A DNA stretch of 26,538 nt from JAVHLK01 sp043806215 (GCA_043806215.1 JAZDHD010000196.1:1-26538); one strand, 5' to 3'; counted from the first letter of the stretch, positions 7,758 through 15,207 are shown. Notes: a model not told the origin generated them from the letters alone. Numbers and translations: made by a program.

Positions 7758-8300
7758 TTACCAGGAAATGACATATTCGCAGGTGGGATCGCCCTTGGTC
7801 ACACACCGGGCCTGCTTCACTTGGCCGTTCCTGATGTTGCACATCATGAGGATGCCTTCATAGATACCTTCCGCCAGAGCACAACTGTAACCGGGTGAAG
7901 GCGCCTCTATGACCACCATGCCGGGCTCGGCCTTAATGATTTTTCGCTGAATGACATCCGGGCCCCGATGATTCTCCCGGTAGGACTGCACCGAGTATTG
8001 GAAGAAATCCAAAGGAGTGGTCAGGGAGGGCGGGAGGCCCGCTCTCTTATGAACGGTCGGGAAGACTTTCCTTCCGATGACCTTGATGGCCGCCCAACCC
8101 CGCAGAGAACTCGTGTTATCCACGATAGCCTGGAACACCATTTGAAGCACTTTGGTATCGTACCAGCCATTAGGATCGAGCTGGTCCCACTCCTTGCCGG
8201 TCATCTGCCTGACCGACGACAATGCAGCCGTCTTGGCTTCCGGCTTTGTCTCGAGCAGGGAACATGCCAGCATTATAATATTTCCCTTGATTTCGGCCAT
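7758..8300 (-). CDS. V4R (4-vinyl reductase-type) domain protein, copy 1
   Basis: The 180-residue protein appears to be a stand-alone V4R / heme-NO-binding-like fold, typically a small-molecule sensor or binding domain. The C-terminal signature is clear: EAPSPGYSCALAEGIYEGIL and then the paired cysteines in RCVTKGDPTCEYVI, which may hold metal or ligand. No DNA-binding or signalling domain is attached. The start at 8300 has AGGAGGATCCCA directly upstream. It is about 72% identical by eye, without gaps, to the neighbouring copy at 8486-9028, so the pair arose by tandem duplication. The ligand is unknown; I would not assign vinyl-reductase activity. Confidence 0.78.
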   Translation of the reverse strand: MAEIKGNIIMLACSLLETKPEAKTAALSSVRQMTGKEWDQLDPNGWYDTKVLQMVFQAIVDNTSSLRGWAAIKVIGRKVFPTVHKRAGLPPSLTTPLDFFQYSVQSYRENHRGPDVIQRKIIKAEPGMVVIEAPSPGYSCALAEGIYEGILMMCNIRNGQVKQARCVTKGDPTCEYVISW

Positions 8301-8359
8301 TGGGATCCTCCTATCACTTGATGTGACCGTACATGAGCCTCAGAAAATACTGTACCGGC

Positions 8360-8421
8360 GGCAATTGCCCGACAAAAAAGACTGAATCTCCAGCCTTCGA
8401 CCGACATTTGCGGCAATTGCC
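8360..8421. repeat. Twin GGCAATTGCC palindromes between the V4R genes
   Basis: The perfect 10-base palindrome GGCAATTGCC occurs at 8360-8369 and again at 8412-8421, 52 bases apart (about five helical turns), each preceded by C. Both lie upstream of the copy-1 V4R gene and could be operator sites or a repeat-element pair. Confidence 0.4.
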
Positions 8422-8485
8422 GACCGTGCCCCAAGAAGAGGCTGCCATGAAGGATCATGTCTTAGGCCGACTTAGTTCGGGTCCC

Positions 8486-9028
8486 TCACCACGTTATGAC
8501 ATATTCACAGGTCGAGTCGCCCTTGGCGACACACCGTGACTGCTTCACCCTGCCGTTTCTGATGTCGCACATATTGAGGATGCCTTCAAACACGCCTTCT
8601 ATGAAACTGCACGTGTAACCCGGTGAAGGCGCTTCCATGACGACCATGCCGGGTTCGGCCTTTATGATTTTCCGTGGAATCACGTCCCGGCCTCGATGAT
8701 TGTCCAGGAATCCTTGCGCTTCAAACTTGACGAATTCCAACGGAGTCGTGAGATGGGGAGGGAGGCCCACGGTGCTTTGAATAGTGGGGTATACCCTCCT
8801 GCCGATAACCTTGATGGCCGCCCAGCCAAGCAGGGGGCTGGTGTTGTCCATGATTGCCTGGAACACCGATTGAAGCACCTTGGTATCGTACCACCCCTCG
8901 GGTTCGAGTTCGTTCCACTCCTTGCCGGTTCTCAGCCTCACCGACGATAACGCGGCTGCCTTTGCTTCCGGTTTTGTCTCAAGCAGAGAACATGCCAACG
9001 TTACGAATTTCCCTTTGAGTTCGGCCAT
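8486..9028 (-). CDS. V4R domain protein, copy 2
   Basis: This is a 180-residue paralogue of the 7758-8300 protein with exactly the same length and about 130 of 180 positions identical by eye. The N-terminal block LACSLLETKPEAKxAALSSV and the C-terminal cysteine block (RCVAKGDSTCEYVI) are nearly unchanged. The middle section, around residues 95-115, differs most (FVKFEAQGFLDNHRGR versus FFQYSVQSYRENHRGP), suggesting altered ligand or partner contacts. The start at 9028 is chosen over the longer frame to 9085 because a strong AGGAGG lies just upstream and because it matches the start of copy 1. It lies upstream of copy 1 in the same direction, separated by 185 bases, so co-transcription is possible but not certain. 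Confidence 0.78.
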   Translation of the reverse strand: MAELKGKFVTLACSLLETKPEAKAAALSSVRLRTGKEWNELEPEGWYDTKVLQSVFQAIMDNTSPLLGWAAIKVIGRRVYPTIQSTVGLPPHLTTPLEFVKFEAQGFLDNHRGRDVIPRKIIKAEPGMVVMEAPSPGYTCSFIEGVFEGILNMCDIRNGRVKQSRCVAKGDSTCEYVITW

Positions 9029-9608
9029 CGGTATCCTCCTGAAGCTTATTGTGGCTCCACTTGAACCACGGACAATACGGAACATACGTGCCGCCGGGCA
9101 CCGGCCTGCACGACTTGTGCTTCACCGAGAAGATTAAACTGCCTGCGAGCCATCCGACATTCAGCGGGGCCATTCATTGAGGTCCACAACATCCACCCAA
9201 ACGAGACAACCTCTTCAGAGCGGCTCTACTCCATAGTAGCATGGCGATCATCACCGAAACAAGTGTGAAATGCCCTTGAAGGCAGTCCCCTACTGTTTGG
9301 CGTTCGGACACCTTGGATTGATAAACATGATTTGACATATTCAGGTAGCCTATGGCATGATGCCCTTTGATTTCCATTGGCAGTGAAAAACGGAACCGGA
9401 CGCGGGATCGCTCGTCGATCCGGGCAAGAAAATGCGCTTTTCCTGCGGTTGTCTGCTTGGTCTTGAGAACCGTCTCCCTCATGGATCGCCGATACTTTGA
9501 TGGGGAGTCCCGGGGATTATTTCCGTGGATCTCTCGGCTTCGGGACCGCCGGATTTCCCTAAGAAGGGCGTTCGTCATTGTCTGCAATTGAAGGAGGGCT
9601 TGTAGAGG
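9029..9608. other. Long intergenic region between V4R copy 2 and yedE
   Basis: This 580-base stretch must hold divergent promoters for the V4R genes and the yedE operon. I see TTGACA at 9332-9337 on the plus strand but no well-spaced -10 box. A 137-codon minus-strand frame (9174-9587) is open but lacks a ribosome site or recognisable domain; I do not call it. The part nearest copy 2 (9080-9170) loosely resembles the leader of copy 1, as if part of the leader was duplicated too. Confidence 0.35.
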
Positions 9609-10697
9609 ATGAAAAATCTGTTCTCCACACGATGGGGTATCATCCTGGTGGGAGCGGTCATCGGAGTGTTGGCCGCTCTACTCCAGAAACTCGGTAATCC
9701 CGGCAATATGGGCATATGCGTGGCCTGTTTTGAGCGGGACATTGCCGGCGCATTGGGATTACACCGCGCCGAGGTCGTGCAATACCTGAGACCGGAGATC
9801 TTGGGCTTTGTCTTGGGCGCATTTGCCGCATCACTGGTTGTCGGGGAATTCAAGCCTCGCGCAGGATCGAGTCCGTTTGCCCGTTTCCTGCTGGGCATGT
9901 GTGCAATGATCGGCGCCCTCGTGTTTCTCGGGTGCCCCTGGAGAGCCCTTTTGCGTCTCGCCGGGGGGGACGGAAACGCGCTGTTCGGAGTGCTCGGACT
10001 GGCCGCCGGCGTCGGTATAGGAACCCTGTTCTTCAGATACGGGTACGGCCTGGGGCGTACCTTCAAACAGAGCTGGGGAGTCGGACTGCTCATGCCGATT
10101 GTGATGGCCGGGCTTCTCGTGTTGCTGTTCGTGTGTCCTCAGATTCCCGGGGAGCCCAAGAGCGGCGTTCTTTTCTATAGCGTCAAAGGGCCCGGTGCAC
10201 AGCACGCGGCGCTGGCAATCTCACTCATCGTGGGTCTTGCAGTCGGCGTCATGGCACAGCGGAGTCGTTTCTGCACCATGGGAGCCCTGAGAGACCTGAT
10301 CCTTTTCAACCACTGGCATCTCTTCTCAGGCTTTTTGGCGCTTCTGGTCTTTGCATGGATCACCAATCTGATCGCGGGTCAATTCCACCCCGGGTTCGTA
10401 GGGCAACCGGTGGCCCATACCCAGAGTTTCTGGAACTTCTCGGGAATGCTGGTCGCGGGCCTTGCCTTTGCTCTTGCGGGAGGATGTCCGGGAAGGCAGC
10501 TTTTTATGTCCGGCGAGGGTGACGGCGACGCCGGGGTTTTCGTTTTTGGCATGATAACGGGAGCGGCCATTGCGCACAACTTCGGGCTGGCAAGCTCGCC
10601 CACCGGCATTGGTCCTCACGGAATGGCCGCGGTTGCCGTCTGCCTGATTGTGTGTCTGTACATCGGTTTCACCAATCTCAAGAATACCGGCAAGTGA
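9609..10697 (+). CDS. yedE: YedE-family (YeeE/YedE) membrane protein, putative selenium/sulfur transporter
   Basis: The 362-residue protein is strongly hydrophobic, with about nine to ten membrane segments in two pseudo-repeats. It carries the landmarks of the selenium-linked YedE group: GNPGNMGICVACFERD (29-44, Cys37 and Cys40), a GCPWR motif near residue 117, AQRSRFCTMGALRDL near 216, and GGCPGRQLFMSGEGDGD near 291. In YeeE-type thiosulfate transporters such conserved cysteines pass the sulfur compound through the membrane. The selenium role for this subgroup rests on co-occurrence with selenium genes, not on proof. GAAGGAGGG lies upstream of the start. It is the first gene of a four-gene run with a TusA carrier, a DUF3343 protein and a kinase-fold protein, which fits uptake followed by protein-bound delivery. 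Confidence 0.85.
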   Translation: MKNLFSTRWGIILVGAVIGVLAALLQKLGNPGNMGICVACFERDIAGALGLHRAEVVQYLRPEILGFVLGAFAASLVVGEFKPRAGSSPFARFLLGMCAMIGALVFLGCPWRALLRLAGGDGNALFGVLGLAAGVGIGTLFFRYGYGLGRTFKQSWGVGLLMPIVMAGLLVLLFVCPQIPGEPKSGVLFYSVKGPGAQHAALAISLIVGLAVGVMAQRSRFCTMGALRDLILFNHWHLFSGFLALLVFAWITNLIAGQFHPGFVGQPVAHTQSFWNFSGMLVAGLAFALAGGCPGRQLFMSGEGDGDAGVFVFGMITGAAIAHNFGLASSPTGIGPHGMAAVAVCLIVCLYIGFTNLKNTGK

Positions 10698-10709
10698 GGA
10701 GAGTAACAA

Positions 10710-10925
10710 ATGACGGATATTGTTGATGCAAGAGGTTTGTCCTGCCCGCAACCGGTCTTGATGACTCTTCAAAAAATCAAGGAGCTTTCGACGGGACAGG
10801 TCGAAATCATCGTGGACAATGAAGTGAGCCGGGAAAACGTCATTCGGGCCGCGACCAACGCCGGATGGCAGCCCGCCGAAGAAAGAGAGGAGAACGAGGA
10901 GTTCCACCTCGTGTTCAAGCGTTGA
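10710..10925 (+). CDS. TusA/SirA-like sulfur (or selenium) carrier protein
   Basis: The 71-residue protein is a complete single TusA domain with the defining motif ARGLSCPQPVLMTLQKI (7-23); Cys12 in CPxP would carry the persulfide or perselenide. In YedF proteins of selenium-related loci a similar domain is fused to a DsrE-like domain; here it stands alone. It starts 12 bases after yedE with GAGGAGAG upstream. Its stop codon overlaps the probable TTG start of the DUF3343 gene, which suggests translational coupling. The most likely role is accepting the chalcogen imported by YedE and passing it to a downstream enzyme. Whether S or Se is carried is not decided by the sequence. Confidence 0.88.
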   Translation: MTDIVDARGLSCPQPVLMTLQKIKELSTGQVEIIVDNEVSRENVIRAATNAGWQPAEEREENEEFHLVFKR

Positions 10926-11494
10926 GGAAACTCGTCCGAAAACTATACGAATCCCTGGTGGGGTCGAAAGACGGGAAGCAAGCCTCGGATCGAGGCCTTT
11001 CATCGCGAGGGATTCTCATTTTCAGTCACACCAGCGAAGTGATCCGGGCGGAGACGCTGTTAAGGGAAGCGGGCCTCGATATTCAGATCAAAGGCCCGCC
11101 GCCCCAAGTCAGAACCGGTTGCGACATGGCTATTGAGTTTCCGCTCATGGCACAGCTCCGGGTTTCGCAGATTCTCAAGGATGCAGGCACTGAACCGCTT
11201 GAGATCTTTCCGCTGCAGGATGTGTTGCTTGAACCGGTGAGCCTGTATAAGGTCAAAGATTTTGGCGATTTCTTAATGGTCCGGGCCGCCAACATGAAGA
11301 TCACCGTGGCGAAACACGATCTCCGAATCGTGAACGTGTCGGGCGGAGGCTGTCCCGATGTGCCGTATCTCGCCGAAAGACTCGTCGGCAAGACTCTGCT
11401 GGAGGCTCCGGAACCCAGGGAGCTTGGCAGCACGCTGTGCGGCTACGCCCTACAAATGGCTTACGAAGAGATCAAACGCATATGTCCTGGTTGA
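10922..11494 (+). CDS. DUF3343 (putative Se/S carrier-like) protein with extra Cys-containing C-terminal domain
   Basis: The roughly 190-residue protein has two parts. Residues 28-100 (RGILIFSHTSEVIRAETLLR through IFPLQD) form a DUF3343 domain, a family described as Se/S carrier-like, with the expected cysteine in RTGCDMAIEF (Cys67). Residues 125-190 form a second unit that I do not recognise, with GGGCPDVPYLAERLVGKTL and TLCGYALQMAYEEIKRICP (Cys144, Cys173, Cys188). The start is uncertain: TTG at 10922 overlaps the tusA stop as TTGA and suits coupling; GTG at 10958 is the alternative; ATG at 10865 would add an unlikely Arg-rich tail inside tusA. The 3' end overlaps the next gene by 13 bases. 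All spacing indicates one operon. The C-terminal unit might be the acceptor or partner-binding part. Confidence 0.78.
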   Translation: MRKLVRKLYESLVGSKDGKQASDRGLSSRGILIFSHTSEVIRAETLLREAGLDIQIKGPPPQVRTGCDMAIEFPLMAQLRVSQILKDAGTEPLEIFPLQDVLLEPVSLYKVKDFGDFLMVRAANMKITVAKHDLRIVNVSGGGCPDVPYLAERLVGKTLLEAPEPRELGSTLCGYALQMAYEEIKRICPG

Positions 11495-12363
11495 TTGTCG
11501 GTACCATTCCCGATGACGGATTCCCTTTGCTGGAAGCCCCTTGTACGCTGCGGAACGGCTTGCTCACCCTCGGCGATCATGCCGTCACCGTTGCCAGAGG
11601 CACTCCCGCTCTTATTGCCGCAGCCGTGATTGCGGCACGGGATCTCCATATAGAGCCTCCGACCGCTCTTGTTGCAGGCGATACGGGAAAGGGCCAAGGC
11701 AGTGAAAAGATCTACCGGCATCTTCTGAAGATCGTACCCCGCCTGTCCCACTCGCTGCTCGTGTTCCATTACCTTCAGCCGGACTTGGATTGGCACAATC
11801 GAGTCTTTTTGGCCCTGCAGGAGCTTGTGCAAAGGCCCTGTCTCATTGCCGACGCGGGATACATGTACGTGGCCAAGATGAGCGGCCTAGCTCCGTCTTA
11901 TGACTTGTTCACCCCCGACATTGGCGAGTTGGCTTTTCTGGCCGACGAATCCGCTCCCCATCCGTTTTACACGCGCGGCTTTCTGCTTCAGGAAGAAGAC
12001 ACGGCGGAAGATCTCATTCAACGCGCGTACGAGCATGAAAACGCTTCACGATACCTTCTGGTAAAGGGAAGACATGACCTCGTCGCTTCCGTGGAAGGGA
12101 TACTGGCCCGGGTCTCCCAGCCGTGTGTGGAAAACATGGAACCCATAGGAGGCACGGGAGACACGCTTACCGGAATCGCGGCCGCACTGATTCAAAGCGG
12201 CCGACCCATCCCCGAAGCCGCCTTCCTGGCAGCCAAGGCGAACCGGTTTCTGGGCTTGCTCGCCAACCCGACGCCGGCTTTTTCAGTGTCCGACCTCCTT
12301 CCTTCACTGCCTGAGGCCTTGGAACTCGCACTCGCCGAGCAGGAATCTGAACCTGCGCAATAA
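11482..12363 (+). CDS. Ribokinase-fold protein, NAD(P)HX dehydratase-like sugar kinase
   Basis: The 293-residue protein belongs to the ribokinase superfamily, nearest to YjeF C-terminal / NnrD dehydratases. Evidence: VAGDTGKGQGSEKIY near 64-78, the DAGYM strand (124-128), TPDIGELAFLA (144-154, compare TPHxGEMxxL in NnrD) and the nucleotide-binding anion hole in PIGGTGDTLTGIAAALI (221-237, with the catalytic-type Asp227). Known relatives either repair hydrated NAD(P)H with ADP or ATP, or phosphorylate small alcohols. The chosen ATG at 11482 overlaps the DUF3343 gene by 13 bases. The presence of this fold in a chalcogen-transport operon is unexplained; it may act on a small metabolite or cofactor. 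The gene meets the convergent reductase ORF 38 bases away with no clear terminator between. Confidence 0.75.
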   Translation: MSWLIVGTIPDDGFPLLEAPCTLRNGLLTLGDHAVTVARGTPALIAAAVIAARDLHIEPPTALVAGDTGKGQGSEKIYRHLLKIVPRLSHSLLVFHYLQPDLDWHNRVFLALQELVQRPCLIADAGYMYVAKMSGLAPSYDLFTPDIGELAFLADESAPHPFYTRGFLLQEEDTAEDLIQRAYEHENASRYLLVKGRHDLVASVEGILARVSQPCVENMEPIGGTGDTLTGIAAALIQSGRPIPEAAFLAAKANRFLGLLANPTPAFSVSDLLPSLPEALELALAEQESEPAQ

Positions 12364-12401
12364 GGTGATGCGCAATTCAATGATCGTAAAGTGGATTTCC
12401 C

Positions 12402-14306
12402 TCAGCCCGGGAAGAGCGACTTGAGCTTCATTAACAGGCCTATATCGCCCTTTACCTTGTATTTGCCGGACATAAATGCCTGAGCACCGTCCAGGTCTCC
12501 ACGGGCTATCTTCAGCCAGACATCGGCCAGCGTCATTATCGTCACCGAGGCATTCTCCGAAGGGCCCTCGCAAAACAGCGCCTTGCCGTCTACGATGCTC
12601 AGATGCGCAATGAATTCTTCATCTCCGGTGATCTCGAACTGGTAAACCGCGGACATCCCGGCGGCAGCAGAAGGGTTGAGGCCAAGAGGCATCATTTCTA
12701 GGAGTTCCCTTGCCGAACCGGCGCTCTGAGGGCCCCTTTTTGCTGCGGGTTCCGCGGATTTCCTCCCCTGCTCCCTTTGCCGTTCCACATGACTGTCTAT
12801 CCACGCCCTTCTCATATCAGGGTCCCGCGTTCCTGAAGCGCGATCCTGACCCACGTAGCCTTCAAAGCTTTCGTAGAGTCCCGTGCTTTCCCAATGACTA
12901 TGATCGGCTTTCATGAAATCACGATTCTCGTATACCAGCCATTTCATGAACGACCAGAACTCATAGTCGCGATCCGTTGCCGGCCGGCGTCTCTTTTCAT
13001 TCACTGCTGCGGCCAGATCTCTCGCCAGATCCCGGGCGCGCCGTTCCACCTCCTCCTTTCCGAGAAATGCCCCGGGACTCACGGCAATGGCGGTCAGTAT
13101 TCCTACAGGGTAAGCTCCAAAAAGTCTCAACATATTCCCCAGGTATTCCCCTACCGAGGTCTCTCCGTAGCCGGCCGAAACACTGATTGCCAGCCCCGGC
13201 TTCCACCCTCTTTCGGGACGATGGCCGCGCGCAACGGACCGGTCGAGAAACGTCTTCATCTGCCCGGTTACGCTGCGGATATAGACGGGAGATCCCAAGA
13301 TAACCGCATGGGCCTCCGAGAGCTTTTTCGCCGTTGTCTTGTAGTCATCGCGGATCCAACAACTTCCTTTTTCCAAGCACAGGGCGCATCCGATACAGTA
13401 TTCAATGCGAAGCTCCGAGAGATGAACCACCTCAAGGTCCAATCCGTGTCTTGACAAGGGGTCTCGAAGCATTTCCAGCATCAGGCCGGTATTTCCAAAC
13501 GCAGTGTGGGGGGAGCCATTAACGGCAACAACTTTGCGGTTTTCCATCGAAGTATCCTCCTGCAAGGGCCTGTTGAAGGAGCCGGCCGATTGAACCATCC
13601 TTTCCGGTCCTCGTTGCGATTCCACGGGATTCCGATCAACCCGGCAACCCGTTGCTTCACCTGGTTCAGAGATTGGGGAGTTTGGTCGTTTAAGCAGTGG
13701 GAGCCCCACTTTTTGCATATAATGGTCCGGGTAATACCGGCTCAATGTAAGGCCGATTCCGCAAATGAACGCGAGCGGCAGGACCGCTTCGAACACGATC
13801 GTTGACGCCGGACTACGAAGCCACGGCATAAGGCCCGGCATCAGTGAGGACAGCACGCATGCGCCGAAGATCGCAGTCCAGATCCGGTTGAGATTGAGGT
13901 TGATCGTTCGGAATGCATCCGTCTGCCAAACAGCTTCAGGAGTTACCTTTCGGGCAAAATGTGCGGTAAAGGGCTCTCTGCCTGCAATGGGCGGCACGGC
14001 CGCGGCAAGGAACAGAACGGCATAGAGCATCGCTGCTGGGAATTCGCCGGCCAACCGGCCCAATGTTTGAGGGGATAACCAGAAACCGAGTGCGGCCAAA
14101 CAGGTGTATACGGCAAACGCTTTATCAACGGCAGACGCGGCACCACGCCGGTTAAGCGTGTAGAGCGCCCCGGTAATCATGAAGGCCGACACCGTAGCGA
14201 CAAGTCTGATGATTTCGGTGCGGAAATGGACCATATGCCCCACCGTCATATACGCGGCTACGATCACCATGGGCACCACAGCGAGTACTCGGTTCGGAAG
14301 ATTCAT
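12402..14306 (-). CDS. Continuous ORF: membrane protein + flavodoxin-like NADPH-dependent FMN reductase + SCP2 domain (fusion, or two genes in one frame)
   Basis: One uninterrupted frame of 634 codons holds three units. Residues 1-205 form a membrane protein with about six hydrophobic segments, not recognised. Residues 206-253 are low-complexity and look like intergenic DNA (PISEPGEATGCRVDRNPV). Residues 254-470 are a flavodoxin-fold reductase: VVAVNGSPHTAFGNTGLMLE binds FMN phosphate, and CIGCALCLEKGSCWIRDDY has the usual cysteine cluster, followed by GSPVYIRSVTGQMKTFLDR. Residues about 555-634 match an SCP2 sterol-carrier domain (FIAHLSIVDGKALF through GDIGLLMKLKSLFPG). A strong AGGAGG sits 8 bases before Met254 (13547), so a separate reductase-SCP2 protein (12402-13547) is probably made. 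The first ATG overlaps the MerR-like gene by 4 bases (ATGA), so all are one operon, probably controlled by that regulator. The substrate is unknown; a lipid-like molecule is suggested by SCP2. Confidence 0.78.
   Translation of the reverse strand: MNLPNRVLAVVPMVIVAAYMTVGHMVHFRTEIIRLVATVSAFMITGALYTLNRRGAASAVDKAFAVYTCLAALGFWLSPQTLGRLAGEFPAAMLYAVLFLAAAVPPIAGREPFTAHFARKVTPEAVWQTDAFRTINLNLNRIWTAIFGACVLSSLMPGLMPWLRSPASTIVFEAVLPLAFICGIGLTLSRYYPDHYMQKVGLPLLKRPNSPISEPGEATGCRVDRNPVESQRGPERMVQSAGSFNRPLQEDTSMENRKVVAVNGSPHTAFGNTGLMLEMLRDPLSRHGLDLEVVHLSELRIEYCIGCALCLEKGSCWIRDDYKTTAKKLSEAHAVILGSPVYIRSVTGQMKTFLDRSVARGHRPERGWKPGLAISVSAGYGETSVGEYLGNMLRLFGAYPVGILTAIAVSPGAFLGKEEVERRARDLARDLAAAVNEKRRRPATDRDYEFWSFMKWLVYENRDFMKADHSHWESTGLYESFEGYVGQDRASGTRDPDMRRAWIDSHVERQREQGRKSAEPAAKRGPQSAGSARELLEMMPLGLNPSAAAGMSAVYQFEITGDEEFIAHLSIVDGKALFCEGPSENASVTIMTLADVWLKIARGDLDGAQAFMSGKYKVKGDIGLLMKLKSLFPG
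13556..13561 (-). promoter_or_regulatory. Internal ribosome binding site deciding the reductase start
   Basis: AGGAGG on the minus strand at 13561-13556 is followed by 8 bases and ATG (13547-13545), which opens MENRKVVAVNGSP, a canonical beginning for a flavodoxin-fold reductase. This supports 12402-13547 as a separately translated 381-residue protein although no stop codon separates it in frame from the membrane protein upstream. Confidence 0.75.
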
Positions 14307-15028
14307 GAGAGTAATCCATCATCTTTGAGGCTGGTGGCCGCAGCCACTCGTTTCTGAAAGAGCCGGTCAATGATATAGCTGCGCGTGGCTCGTGCAGCCT
14401 GGACAAGCCGAAGGGTTTGCTCCGCGTCGGCTTCTTCCGGGAGGTGGTGGGTGATGCGTCTCCGCAGTGCCATTTCCTCATCCACGATCTTCTTTCCCAA
14501 CTCGGGGTAGAAAGCCAAGTCCTCAACGGTAAGCCCTCTATTCAACGCCCCCGCGTACAACGTTCCAAGGGCAACATCTTCCTGATCAAAAGCATCGGGG
14601 TGCAACGGCAGCAGCAGGTCCGCGTCGATGAGATCGAGAACCTGCCGGGGTTTCAAGCCGGTGGTTTCGCAAAACAGGTCTTCGGTGATGGGCTCCCCTG
14701 CCACTTCCCCGAAGATTGTTTGCACGAGTTGGGTGCGCAGCGTGACATCCTGCCCCTGATCTCTCAAGGTAAGCAAATGTTTGATCTTATTCAGCGGTAA
14801 CCGGTGTCGGCTTTGCATTGTCTTCACGAATCCGATGCGCTCGACGCACGCGGGATCGTAATAGGCCATATTGACGCTGGTCTTCAGCGGCGGCGGCAGT
14901 AGTCCTTCATTGACATAATGGAGAATCGTGGATTTGGGGACGCCGCCGGCTTCAACGAGATCTTTCATACGGAGCAGGCCGCGGAAATCGCTTGTTTTCT
15001 CAGAGGGGAATCGACGGTGAGCGGTCAT
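14303..15028 (-). CDS. MerR-family transcriptional regulator
   Basis: The 241-residue protein has an N-terminal MerR winged helix-turn-helix (about 18-87): LLRMKDLVEAGGVPKSTILHYVNEGLLPPP, then a Tyr-Tyr-Asp wing and RIGFVKTMQSRHRLPLNKIK. The remaining 150 residues are helical and carry a second HTH-like stretch (EDLFCETTGLKPRQVLDLID) without the Cys pattern of metal-sensing MerR proteins. An organic effector is therefore more likely than a metal. It starts at 15028 with a weak GAGG upstream, and overlaps the next gene by 4 bases, so it should be autoregulated together with the membrane protein/reductase. Two palindromes overlap its promoter at 15055-15097. Confidence 0.87.
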   Translation of the reverse strand: MTAHRRFPSEKTSDFRGLLRMKDLVEAGGVPKSTILHYVNEGLLPPPLKTSVNMAYYDPACVERIGFVKTMQSRHRLPLNKIKHLLTLRDQGQDVTLRTQLVQTIFGEVAGEPITEDLFCETTGLKPRQVLDLIDADLLLPLHPDAFDQEDVALGTLYAGALNRGLTVEDLAFYPELGKKIVDEEMALRRRITHHLPEEADAEQTLRLVQAARATRSYIIDRLFQKRVAAATSLKDDGLLS

Positions 15029-15054
15029 GCGCGGCCTCAGCAGGTTGGTAAGTC

Positions 15055-15097
15055 AGATTGATAATGCCAATCTACTCGAGTTGACTCATAGTGTCAA
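15055..15097 (-). promoter_or_regulatory. Promoter of the merR-like operon with two palindromic operator candidates
   Basis: On the minus strand TTGACA (15097-15092), a 17-base spacer and TAGATT (15074-15069) form a sigma70-like promoter. TTGAC-N7-GTCAA (15081-15097) covers the -35 box. AGATTG-N7-CAATCT (15055-15073) covers the -10 box. Both have the same 7-base spacer and their centres are 25 bases apart. Classical MerR sites place a single dyad between the boxes with a 19-base spacer, so this design suggests plain repression. Confidence 0.6.
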
Positions 15098-15207
15098 GTG
15101 TTACCTTACACTTTATGAGACATTCCAGCCGTGGTTCAGTTGGCACGCGCCCCAACGCCATCGAGTGTACCGCCGTGGTCGCATTTCGGAGAGTGTTCCG
15201 AGAGAAT

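Noticed and set aside
9174..9587. 137-codon minus-strand frame upstream of yedE
   Set aside because: No ribosome binding site, a TTG start, strongly basic N-terminus without domain features, and it would occupy the leader of yedE. Judged a chance open frame.
10865..10921. Upstream ATG (10865) as the start of the DUF3343 protein
   Set aside because: It would add an Arg-rich tail read out of frame through most of the tusA C-terminus, without a ribosome site; the TTGA overlap at 10922 is more natural.
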